From: Verrucomicrobiota bacterium
GTDB lineage: Bacteria > Verrucomicrobiota > Verrucomicrobiia > Verrucomicrobiales > Verrucomicrobiaceae
DNA length: 6,319 nt
Reading direction: 5' to 3'
Assembly: GCA_023429545.1 (NCBI GenBank)
Contig: JAEYUU010000062.1
Span: 1 to 6,319, forward strand
The notes below the pieces were generated by a model. The model saw nothing but the letters and a program-made list of their open reading frames with translations. It searched no databases and was not told the DNA's origin. The position numbers and the translations under genes were made by a program. Numbering within the stretch: position 1 is the stretch's first letter; every line of letters starts with the position of its first letter. Below are positions 1 to 6,319 of the stretch, in pieces.

Positions 1-65
1 TCTCACTACCGAGTCCCTCCATTTAGGAATTGAGAAGCCACGCGTCTGCCACACATTCACCCGCC
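1..65. other. Upstream flank of the cyclase-ATPase gene
   Basis: These 65 bases precede the preferred ATG of the first gene. I see no convincing -35/-10 pair, no hairpin and no end of another gene. The stretch from 30 to 65 is open in frame from a TTG at 30. An AGGAA at 25-29 touches that TTG directly, which is too close for a normal Shine-Dalgarno. The promoter of gene 1 probably lies outside the window. Confidence 0.4.
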
Positions 66-2714
66 ATGATTGCCCCGCCAACCGGCACCATCACCTTCCT
101 GTTCAGCGATATCGAAGGCAGCACGAAGAAGTGGGAGAAGCAGCCCGACGCCATGCGCATTGCCCTCGCCACGCATGATCACTTGCTGCGCGAAGTCTTC
201 GAGTCCTGCAGCGGCTATGTTTTCAAGACCATTGGCGATGCGTTCTGTGTCGCCTTCGATACCGCGCAGGACGCGCTTGCGGGTGCCTTGGAGAGCCAGC
301 GTGCGATAAGGGCCGCCGACTGGGGTTCAATTGGCGAGATGCGAGTACGCATGGCGCTGCACACAGGCGCAGCCGAAGCCCGCGATGGCGACTACTTTGG
401 GCAGTCCTTGAATCGTGTGGCACGGATCCTCTCCACGGCGCACGGCGGGCAGGTGCTGGTCTCCCTGCCGACGCAGGAACTCGTGCGCGATCATCTTCCT
501 ACCGGCGTGCAGCTCCGGCCCATGGGGGAGCATCGTTTGAAGGATCTCGCACGTGCCGAGCATCTTTATCAGTTGGTAGCGCCCGACCTGCCGTCCGAGT
601 TTGCCGGCCTTCGCTCACTCGAAAGTGTAGCGAACAACCTTCCCGTCCAGCTCACCACCTTCATCGGACGCGAGCGTGAGATGGCCGAGGTGAAGCGCCT
701 GCTCGGCAGCACCCGCCTGCTGACGCTCACCGGCATGGGCGGCACTGGCAAGACCCGTCTTTCGCTCCAGGCTGCGGCTGATGTGCTCGACACCTATCCG
801 GACGGCGTCTGGCTGGTGGAGTTCGCCACCATCGATGATGGGGCCCTTGTCCCTGAAACCGTTGCTGCAGCTCTAAATCTCCGTCAGGAGGCTGACCGTC
901 CGCTCACGAGCACGCTCACTCATTTCCTGCGGGATCGGAATCTGCTGCTGATCCTCGACAACTGCGAACACGTCGTGGCCGCCTGCGCCCGCCTCGCGGA
1001 AACCCTGCTGCGCGCGTGTCCGAAATTGCACATTCTCGCAAGCAGCCGCGAGCCCATGAGCATCGCCGGGGAGACGGCATGGCCGGTCCCGCCTCTCAAC
1101 CTTCCGGACCACTGGCGCGAAATCACCGCCAGCGAAAATGCCATTGAGCGTCTTGGCGAATATGAAGCAGTGCGTCTCTTTACTGAACGCGCCAGTCTGG
1201 CCCGGCCGGCATTCCAGCTCACGAACGAGAACGTCCATCTGGTGGCGCAAATCTGCTGGCGGCTGGATGGCATTCCACTGGCCATTGAGCTCGCAGCGGC
1301 GCGCATTCGTGTACTCACACTCCAGCAGATCGTCGAACGGCTGGACGACAGGTTTCATCTACTCACCACCGGCAGCCGAAATGCCGTCCCCCGCCAGCAA
1401 ACGCTTCGCTCGCTCATCGACTGGAGCCATGATTTGCTTTCTGATCCCGAGCGCAGACTTTTCCGCCGGTTGTCCGTCTTCGCGCGCGGCCGCACGCTTG
1501 AGGCCATCGAGGGTGTCTGCTCAGGGGAAGGAGTGGATGCGTTCGACATCGTTGACCTCCTTCAGCAGCTCATGGACAAGTCCCTGGTCTACGCGGAAAA
1601 GTCCTCCGGCCACGGATCGCGCTATTTCATCCTCGAATCCATCTGGGACTATGCGAACGAGAAGTTGATCGCGGCCGGTGAGTCGGAGATATTCCGGGTC
1701 CGGCACCTCGACTATATTCTTCACTTCGCCGAGGACGCCGCACCAAGAATCTGTGGTCCACCGCAGCGTGAGTGGCTCGAGCTCGTTGAGCAGGAGGAAT
1801 TCAACATCCGCTACGCCCTTGAGGCTTCTGCCGAACTGCCCGGCCAGGTATCCAAGGGACTTCGACTGCTTGCCGCCACGCAACGTTTTGTCGAGGTACG
1901 TGGTCTTTTCAAGGAGGCGCAGGATGCCTTTGTGACCCTGCTAAACAAACCTGAAGCCGCGCCACGGGATGCCATACGCGCCCAGGCGCTGGCTGCTGCC
2001 GGTCGCCTTGCATGGGTGGCCGATGACCTGCCCGCCTGTGGCCGTTATCAGGAGGAGGCACTTTCCATTTTCCTAGAACTCGGTGACGCCAGCAGAAGCG
2101 CCCGCGCGCTGGCCGATCTGGCCTACCTTGCGTTTGAAAACTCCGACCTTCCTCGCGCACGTACTTTGCTGGACGAAGCCATCGCAATCGCCACCCCGCT
2201 CAATGACGTGCGCCTCACGGCACACTTGCTGCATGTCCGCAGCGCACTCGCCGCAGCCGACGAAGATTTCCGCAGAGCCTTCACGTTCGATACGGAGAGC
2301 CACGCGCATTATCGTGAGGTTGGAGACACATGGCAGGCCATCATTGCCGCATGGGGCGTGGGAATAAATGCCGCCGTGCTGGGCCGCTTCGATGTCGCAC
2401 ATGCGCATCTGGGCGAATGCCTTCAGGTCGGACTCGACCTCGGCAATCGTTGGGGAGCCTCTTATCCGCTAGAGGCCTTCGCCGTCCTCGCCGTGGCCGA
2501 GCGTCAATACGATCGGGCCTCCCGCCTCTATGGCGCGGCCGAGGCCCAGCGCATGCGCAGCGGCCTGGTCCCACAATCCGCAGATCATCCCGCCATCCGC
2601 GCCATCCTGGCAGCCGCACCTGACTTCACTGGGCCCGCCGTCGAGGCTGCGCGGCGCGAAGGTCGCATGCTCAGCCTGGAGGCCGCCATCGCCCTTGCTC
2701 TTCGCACGGCATAG
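66..2714 (+). CDS. Class III nucleotide cyclase / NB-ARC-type ATPase / TPR signalling protein
   Basis: This is a cytosolic multidomain protein of 882 residues, predicted to make a cyclic nucleotide (probably cAMP) and to be controlled by a STAND-type ATPase switch. The cyclase domain covers about residues 6-170. It has metal-binding Asp15 (in FLFSDIEGST) and Asp58 (in KTIGDAF), purine-selecting Lys54 and Asp109 (in GDYFG), and transition-state Asn116 and Arg120 (in LNRVAR). The ATPase follows at about 195-430, with a P-loop GMGGTGKT at 223-230, Walker B LLLILD ending at Asp298, an SSR sensor at 326-328 and a GIPLAIELAAAR motif near 402-413. A winged helix lies at about 447-534, and five roughly 40-residue TPR-like helical pairs at about 634-833. 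The protein ends at LEAAIALALRTA, without the LuxR helix-turn-helix found in many relatives. ATG at 66 is preferred because family members start just before PTGTxTFLF; a TTG at 30 would add 12 residues. Neither start has a good Shine-Dalgarno. The signal sensed is unknown. Confidence 0.93.
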   Translation: MIAPPTGTITFLFSDIEGSTKKWEKQPDAMRIALATHDHLLREVFESCSGYVFKTIGDAFCVAFDTAQDALAGALESQRAIRAADWGSIGEMRVRMALHTGAAEARDGDYFGQSLNRVARILSTAHGGQVLVSLPTQELVRDHLPTGVQLRPMGEHRLKDLARAEHLYQLVAPDLPSEFAGLRSLESVANNLPVQLTTFIGREREMAEVKRLLGSTRLLTLTGMGGTGKTRLSLQAAADVLDTYPDGVWLVEFATIDDGALVPETVAAALNLRQEADRPLTSTLTHFLRDRNLLLILDNCEHVVAACARLAETLLRACPKLHILASSREPMSIAGETAWPVPPLNLPDHWREITASENAIERLGEYEAVRLFTERASLARPAFQLTNENVHLVAQICWRLDGIPLAIELAAARIRVLTLQQIVERLDDRFHLLTTGSRNAVPRQQTLRSLIDWSHDLLSDPERRLFRRLSVFARGRTLEAIEGVCSGEGVDAFDIVDLLQQLMDKSLVYAEKSSGHGSRYFILESIWDYANEKLIAAGESEIFRVRHLDYILHFAEDAAPRICGPPQREWLELVEQEEFNIRYALEASAELPGQVSKGLRLLAATQRFVEVRGLFKEAQDAFVTLLNKPEAAPRDAIRAQALAAAGRLAWVADDLPACGRYQEEALSIFLELGDASRSARALADLAYLAFENSDLPRARTLLDEAIAIATPLNDVRLTAHLLHVRSALAAADEDFRRAFTFDTESHAHYREVGDTWQAIIAAWGVGINAAVLGRFDVAHAHLGECLQVGLDLGNRWGASYPLEAFAVLAVAERQYDRASRLYGAAEAQRMRSGLVPQSADHPAIRAILAAAPDFTGPAVEAARREGRMLSLEAAIALALRTA

Positions 2715-2726
2715 GGCGGAACCATC

Positions 2727-5222
2727 TCACCAGTTCGAAACCTCCAGCCACGAATTCACTGGCACATCAGCAGGAAGCTCGCTCTTGATGACGAGCGGCT
2801 GAATTTCACGGTGAAATTCCGCCGGCTGTACGAACAACCGGTACACGCCATCCTCTGCGGCGGGAGGCGTGACGGCCTCGCCGTTCACCCAGACCCACTG
2901 CGTCACCACGATGTGACTGCCCACGGGAAAATCCTGATCACGGTCCTCTTTGTCCTTGGGCAATACTTCATAGAGATGCTGCACCAGCGCTTCCCGGTAT
3001 GGCGCCACCTCCGCCAATGAGGGCAGCCGTGAAGCCTGTACCAGCCTGGCCACCACCTTCCGCGTGCGCGCCAGTCGCTGCGCCTCCAGCTTTGGCGCAG
3101 CGTGGTCGGCATGCGCCACCGCTTCGTCCGGAGTGAGCATCCGGTTGTAGATCGAAATGTGATCCACCATGCCCTGCCAGCGCGACTGCAGCTTGGAGCA
3201 GGCGCCGATGCGCAACACACCCTCGCTGCCGTCGAACTTCAGGGCGCCGTGAATCTCTGATCGCACAGACATGGCCATGCCGTTGAGATGCACCTGCAAC
3301 CGGCCCTTTTCATAAGCCACGACCACATGATGGGGCTGGCCCGTACGCAGCGGCAGCAGTTCCTGTTCAATCGAGGTGCCGCGCGGATTGTCCTCCGTCG
3401 CGAGCCACATGCTCCAATCACTGCGACGCTGCAGGATGGCCAGCTTTACCTGGCCCGAAGCATCTTCCAGCGATAGTACCGGGCGCGCCTCGCGATCATA
3501 TGGCGGCACCATGGGTGTGATGATGGCCTCAAGTGTGAAGGCACCGCTCTGTCCACAGTCGCGCAACATCGCACTTCCAGCCTCCGGAATCTCAAAGCTC
3601 CCGCCCCGGGCGTCCATGCCACCGCGCATATTCCAGAATGCCTTTCCTGTACGCACGGGAGAGGAGTCTGCCAGTTGCAAGGGCAGCGTATCCCGATGCT
3701 CCCATGCATACACAAGGCCAGCGCGTGACTGCGGCCAGCCTTGCGATGGCACCGTGAATGTTTTGCGCGGCATCGCATTCGGTTGCTGCGCCACATCGCG
3801 CACGCCCTCCAGGGTGATGCGCCCTCCTGCTTTCACGGTGTTCCCCAGGGGCAGCAGCACGCCATGACCCTGCGCGTGCAGTTGCATCCATGGAATGACT
3901 TCTCCATCTTCCGTGGTGGCAGTTGCCTGATCCAGCGACACGGCCTGGTCAAACGTCAAAGCAAGCCCCTCGCCTTCCACCCGCCGCACCAACGTCAGAT
4001 CTGGCGCGGAGGCAGCACGAACATGCACAAAGGCCCGCCCCAGCACGCTGTCATTCCCCGCGTCACGGGCCTCCCACCAATGCGAGCCTGCCGTGGAGAA
4101 CTCTTTCTCCATCTCCATTCCCACATCGTGCTTCACATCATTCACATACCACGCACAAGACTGACCGGTCGGAGCCTTCAGATGAATGCGGGCAGGAGCT
4201 TCCACATAGTGACTGCCCAGCGGCAATTCCGCGCAATACACGTCTGGGTATCGATCATTCCCCGGTGACGAAGTGTACCTCACCGCGGTGCCGATGGGTT
4301 CCAGCGTCTCGCGATCCACGCGGATGACGAAGATGTCGTAGTCCGACTCATAGTGGTCGTGATCATCCGAGGAAGCAGCAAAGGCCAACAGCCGCTGGCA
4401 CGGAGACAGCATCGGGAAATACACGTAGTTCCGATCCGCGGGCAGGCGCGGATCATTCTGGCCGAGCACCACCTCCACCCGCCGTGTAGGCAGGAAGATC
4501 CTGTTCAGTGGTCCACCGGAGCCTCCCATCCAGAATCCCCACTTTCCATCCGCGCTGAAATAAGGCTGGCAGCCGCTGTGCTTGGGCAGCACCTTCACTT
4601 CTCCGCTTGCCGCATCGAAGGGAGAGAACTCCGCATCTCCGCTGGTGGCGTGCGTCCGCTGCGCATTCACGAGCCAGCCGTTCTTCGGCCGCGACCTGGT
4701 GGTGAGCTGTCGGCGCTCCAACGTTTCCACGTTCATCTCGAAGGTGTGACCGTGCTCATCAATGTGGCAAAGTGTCGTCGCACTCATCCACACCACAGCA
4801 CGGTCTCCTTGATAGCTGCGAGCCCGGGCGGCAAGCAAGGTGCGTTGACGCGTGCGCAGATCCATGACCCACAGCGCGCCCTCGACGGGGTCGGTTGGCG
4901 TGCTCCCGCTCACGTAACTCATGTAAGCCATGCGGTGTCCATCTGGAGAAATTTTCGGACAGAAGTGTTCCTTCCCATTCTCCTCAGGAACGAGGCGGCT
5001 TTCCTGCGCGCGACCGTCCAGCTCCCGGGTCCAGATCTGCCAGACACCATCCACCCTCCTTTCCCACACCAGGAAACCCCCGCCCATCCGCGCCATCTCC
5101 TCCATGGCGGTGGCGTCCAGCGGTTCCGCTTTCTCCCGCACAGTCGCCTCGCGAGATGACACGAGCACCAGCGCCCCTGCTCCAATCAGGCAGGCCAGAA
5201 GAAGGCGGGCAGGAAGAGTCAT
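2727..5222 (-). CDS. Exported TolB-like (PD40) propeller protein with Ig-like and LamG domains
   Basis: This 831-residue protein is probably extracytoplasmic. Residues 7-22 form a hydrophobic segment after Arg6, so it is a signal peptide or an N-terminal anchor. Residues about 48-330 hold PD40/TolB-like propeller repeats, with marks such as KISPDGHRMAY (90-100), YFSADGKWGFW (221-231) and MLSPCQRLLAF (271-281). Residues about 335-403 look like a small beta domain. Residues about 408-491 resemble a bacterial Ig-like domain, with ALTFDQAV and a GVRDVAQQPN-type ending. Residues about 500-705 fit a LamG/concanavalin-like jelly roll: GLVYAWE near the start, AFTLEAIITP at 561-570, HHVVVAYEKGRLQVHLNG at 631-648 and the closing DHISIYNRMLTPDEA. 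The last 110 residues form a further domain I cannot name, rich in beta-type sequence (IVVTQWVWVNGE). I see no catalytic motif, so binding of carbohydrate or protein is more likely than enzymatic activity. ATG at 5222 places the signal correctly but lacks a clear Shine-Dalgarno. The gene converges on the cyclase gene and diverges from the nitroreductase gene. Confidence 0.88.
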   Translation of the reverse strand: MTLPARLLLACLIGAGALVLVSSREATVREKAEPLDATAMEEMARMGGGFLVWERRVDGVWQIWTRELDGRAQESRLVPEENGKEHFCPKISPDGHRMAYMSYVSGSTPTDPVEGALWVMDLRTRQRTLLAARARSYQGDRAVVWMSATTLCHIDEHGHTFEMNVETLERRQLTTRSRPKNGWLVNAQRTHATSGDAEFSPFDAASGEVKVLPKHSGCQPYFSADGKWGFWMGGSGGPLNRIFLPTRRVEVVLGQNDPRLPADRNYVYFPMLSPCQRLLAFAASSDDHDHYESDYDIFVIRVDRETLEPIGTAVRYTSSPGNDRYPDVYCAELPLGSHYVEAPARIHLKAPTGQSCAWYVNDVKHDVGMEMEKEFSTAGSHWWEARDAGNDSVLGRAFVHVRAASAPDLTLVRRVEGEGLALTFDQAVSLDQATATTEDGEVIPWMQLHAQGHGVLLPLGNTVKAGGRITLEGVRDVAQQPNAMPRKTFTVPSQGWPQSRAGLVYAWEHRDTLPLQLADSSPVRTGKAFWNMRGGMDARGGSFEIPEAGSAMLRDCGQSGAFTLEAIITPMVPPYDREARPVLSLEDASGQVKLAILQRRSDWSMWLATEDNPRGTSIEQELLPLRTGQPHHVVVAYEKGRLQVHLNGMAMSVRSEIHGALKFDGSEGVLRIGACSKLQSRWQGMVDHISIYNRMLTPDEAVAHADHAAPKLEAQRLARTRKVVARLVQASRLPSLAEVAPYREALVQHLYEVLPKDKEDRDQDFPVGSHIVVTQWVWVNGEAVTPPAAEDGVYRLFVQPAEFHREIQPLVIKSELPADVPVNSWLEVSNW
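2801..2819. repeat. Perfect 9-bp inverted repeat with 1-base centre
   Basis: GAATTTCAC at 2801-2809 is followed by a single G and then its exact complement GTGAAATTC at 2811-2819. It lies inside the reverse-strand gene, where it encodes part of EFHREI near residues 802-807, and 87 bases past the stop of the cyclase gene. As RNA it could fold with an 8-bp stem and 3-base loop, but no run of T follows on either strand, so a classic terminator is not supported. It could also be a dyad for protein binding, or chance. Confidence 0.55.
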
Positions 5223-5226
5223 CCGC

Positions 5227-5247
5227 GTTAATTAACTTATATTAAGT
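5227..5247. repeat. Two overlapping AT-rich palindromes, candidate operator
   Basis: GTTAATTAAC at 5227-5236 is a perfect 10-base palindrome. It overlaps by two bases a second dyad, ACTTA-TAT-TAAGT at 5235-5247, which has 5-bp arms around a 3-base centre. Both lie over the expected -10 and transcription start of the reverse-strand gene. The position suits a repressor site or simply an easily melted promoter core. No regulator gene is adjacent, and AT-rich DNA forms short palindromes easily. Confidence 0.45.
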
Positions 5248-5266
5248 ATCAAAATCATGGCGTCAA
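5236..5266 (-). promoter_or_regulatory. Candidate promoter of the PD40/LamG gene
   Basis: Reading the reverse strand, TTGACG (5266-5261) matches five of six -35 bases. TATAAG (5241-5236) matches five of six -10 bases with a 19-base spacer; the overlapping AATATA gives a 17-base spacer but a poorer match. Transcription would start near 5229-5231, only about 7-9 bases before the ATG at 5222. That would make a nearly leaderless message and fits the absence of a Shine-Dalgarno there. This is inferred from sigma-70-type consensus only. Confidence 0.4.
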
Positions 5267-5369
5267 CGATTCATCTGCGTCACTCCATGCTGCCTTGAGC
5301 AATTTTGTTAGATGGATTGCACGCTTCCAACCATCGTGCCTTGACACCGCACCTCAGTGCAGAGAACAC

Positions 5370-5972
5370 ATGCAACCTGTGGGAAACGACACGCAAGCTA
5401 TCATCACCGAAGTCATCCGGAACCGGCGCTCCATCAAGCCCGTGGACATGGACACCGACCGGGGGGTGGACAAAGCGGTCATCATGGAACTGCTCGAGAA
5501 TGCCAACCACGCGCCCACTCACGGACTGACCGAACCCTGGCGGTTCCACATTTTCGCCGGCGACTCCCGCCGCACCCTGGCAGGCACCATGGCGCGCCTT
5601 TATCGGGAAATCACGCCCGAAGGGGAGTTCCGCGAGGACAAAATGCGCAAAATGTCACAGAATCCACTGCTGGCGGGAGCGGTAATCGTACTTGGCATGG
5701 CTCGACGCGGCGGCGCCAAAATTCCAGAACTCGAAGAGATCGAGGCCGTGGCCTGTGCCGTGCAAAATCTCGCACTGAGCGTCACCGCCGCCGGACTGGC
5801 CGGCTACTGGTCCACCCCTCCCCTTGTTTACACGCGCCAGTTTGCCGGCTGGCTGGGACTCGGTGCCGAGGATCGATGCCTCGGCCTGTTTTATCTGGGC
5901 TGGCCCAAAGCAGACCTGAGGACGCCGAAGGCGCTGCGGAAGCCGGTGGAAGAAAAGATCACCTGGCACTAA
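5370..5972 (+). CDS. YdjA-like FMN-dependent nitroreductase family protein
   Basis: This 200-residue protein belongs to the nitroreductase superfamily, cytosolic homodimers that bind FMN and use NAD(P)H to reduce nitro compounds, quinones or other substrates. The family N-terminal motif is present as NRRSIKPVDM (18-27), whose Arg and Ser normally contact the FMN phosphate. HAPTHGLTEPWRF at 47-59 matches the second conserved block. A helix rich in small residues (VQNLALSVTAAGL, 131-143) leads to GYWSTPP at 145-151 and then LGLFYLGWPK at 171-180, the usual C-terminal strand. The length is close to E. coli YdjA, and the YWSTP-type motif points to that branch. The natural substrate cannot be read from sequence. 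ATG at 5370 is chosen because it lies just before the first motif; AGAGA at 5361-5365 is a weak ribosome site. A TTG at 5295 would add 25 residues with no family resemblance. The downstream DUF456 gene begins 5 bases after the stop, so the two are probably cotranscribed. Confidence 0.92.
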   Translation: MQPVGNDTQAIITEVIRNRRSIKPVDMDTDRGVDKAVIMELLENANHAPTHGLTEPWRFHIFAGDSRRTLAGTMARLYREITPEGEFREDKMRKMSQNPLLAGAVIVLGMARRGGAKIPELEEIEAVACAVQNLALSVTAAGLAGYWSTPPLVYTRQFAGWLGLGAEDRCLGLFYLGWPKADLRTPKALRKPVEEKITWH

Positions 5973-5977
5973 GCATC

Positions 5978-6319
5978 GTGGAGTGGTTGCAGAACATCGA
6001 CTGGCCTTTGTGGGGTGTGTGGACACTCACGGTGTCCCTCATGCTTGCCGGGCTCGCAGGCACTGTGCTTCCCCTGCTGCCGGGACCGTTCATCATCTTA
6101 GTGGCGGCAGTAGCTCACAAATTCCTTCGCCCGGAGACCGGAATCACCTGGTGGTGCATTGTGGCCCTGGCCCTGCTGGTCGTTGTCTCCTACATCGTGG
6201 ATTTTTTCAGCGGCGCCGTGGGTACAAAATGGTTCGGCGGCAGCAAGTGGGGCATCTGGGGTGTGCTTATCGGTGGAGTCGTGGGACTGTTCTTCGCACC
6301 CATCGGCCTCATTGTCGGT
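5978..6319 (+). CDS. DUF456 family membrane protein (3' end beyond window)
   Basis: The first 114 residues of a small integral membrane protein are visible; the reading frame is still open at the last base. Hydrophobic segments lie at about residues 12-31, 35-49, 57-75 and 92-114. The family signature is clear: GLAGTVLPLLPGP at 25-37, then VDFFSGAVGTKWFGGSKWG at 74-92 and a glycine-rich helix IGGVVGLFFAPIG at 98-110. DUF456 proteins are usually around 160 residues, so roughly a quarter to a third is missing. Their function is not established; the glycine-zipper-like segment is a family trait. GTG at 5978 is preferred because it follows the nitroreductase stop by 5 bases and gives a short polar lead before the first helix; TTG at 5987 is an alternative. 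No strong Shine-Dalgarno is seen for either, so translational coupling to the upstream gene is plausible. Confidence 0.87.
   Translation, partial: MEWLQNIDWPLWGVWTLTVSLMLAGLAGTVLPLLPGPFIILVAAVAHKFLRPETGITWWCIVALALLVVVSYIVDFFSGAVGTKWFGGSKWGIWGVLIGGVVGLFFAPIGLIVG

Larger units (their letters stand above)
5223..5369. promoter_or_regulatory. Divergent control region between PD40/LamG and nitroreductase genes
   Basis: This 147-base spacer separates two divergently transcribed start codons. The part next to the reverse-strand gene (5227-5256) is strikingly AT-rich against GC-rich surroundings, as expected of a promoter. The reverse-strand candidate promoter and the palindromes are listed separately. 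For the forward direction, TATATT at 5238-5243 is a possible -10, but I see no good -35 before it. The rest (5267-5369) holds no convincing small gene. The nitroreductase frame is open back to a TTG at 5295, which could extend that protein by 25 residues. Confidence 0.6.

Noticed and set aside
873..1358. Reverse-strand open frame of 161 codons opposite the ATPase domain
   Set aside because: It is antisense to the conserved P-loop ATPase region, has no recognisable motif, and competes with a much better supported gene.
66..2714. Possible Pycsar or other cyclic-nucleotide anti-phage system
   Set aside because: A class III cyclase is present, but no neighbour looks like a cyclic-nucleotide-gated effector, and the cyclase-ATPase-TPR architecture is that of a known signalling family rather than PycC.
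2777..2796. GCTCG...CGAGC hairpin as terminator of the cyclase gene
   Set aside because: It has only a 5-bp stem with a 10-base loop, no T run follows, and it lies inside the opposing gene.
4353..5159. Forward-strand open frame of 268 codons opposite the PD40/LamG gene
   Set aside because: It is the antisense shadow of a well-supported gene, with low-complexity His/Arg/Pro-rich sequence and no recognisable domain. GC-rich codon use keeps such frames open.
5190..5192. Cys11 of the PD40/LamG protein (LLLAC) as a lipobox
   Set aside because: The hydrophobic segment continues well past this Cys (LIGAGALVLV) and only four hydrophobic residues precede it, so a signal peptide or anchor fits better than a lipoprotein.
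5349..5360. GCAC-CTCA-GTGC hairpin just before the nitroreductase start
   Set aside because: A 4-bp stem is expected often by chance and does not match a known regulatory RNA element.
5341..5369. TTGACA at 5341-5346 as -35 of a nitroreductase promoter
   Set aside because: The base run 17 bases later (GAACAC) matches only two of six -10 bases, and the transcript would start at or after the chosen ATG.

Overview
The window holds four protein-coding genes in GC-rich DNA (judged by eye) with almost no spare sequence. I see no RNA gene, insertion sequence, CRISPR array or prophage. The best guess for the host is a Gram-negative bacterium of the Planctomycetota-Verrucomicrobiota group, more likely Verrucomicrobiota. 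The main reason is the reverse-strand gene, a TolB-like propeller joined to an Ig-like and a LamG/concanavalin-type domain, an architecture I associate with those phyla. This is inference; there is no rRNA or other marker gene in the window.

Layout. (1) 66-2714, forward: a large signalling protein with a class III nucleotide cyclase domain, an NB-ARC/STAND-type ATPase, a winged helix and about five TPR-like repeats. It resembles the mycobacterial Rv0386-type cyclase-ATPase proteins but has no C-terminal LuxR DNA-binding domain. (2) 2727-5222, reverse: an exported or membrane-anchored PD40/Ig-like/LamG protein that converges on gene 1 with only 12 bases between the stop codons. (3) 5370-5972, forward: a YdjA-like FMN nitroreductase, divergent from gene 2 across a 147-base spacer with an AT-rich palindromic core. 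(4) 5978-6319 and beyond, forward: a DUF456 membrane protein that starts 5 bases after the nitroreductase stop and is cut by the window edge.

Genes 3 and 4 look like one transcription unit. Genes 2 and 3 share a divergent control region. Gene 1 appears to stand alone. Nothing ties the four genes into one pathway: this reads as ordinary chromosome with one notable signalling protein. The points most worth a second look are the complete set of cyclase catalytic residues in gene 1, its missing DNA-binding output domain, the overlapping palindromes between genes 2 and 3, and a perfect 9-bp inverted repeat inside the 3' end of gene 2.
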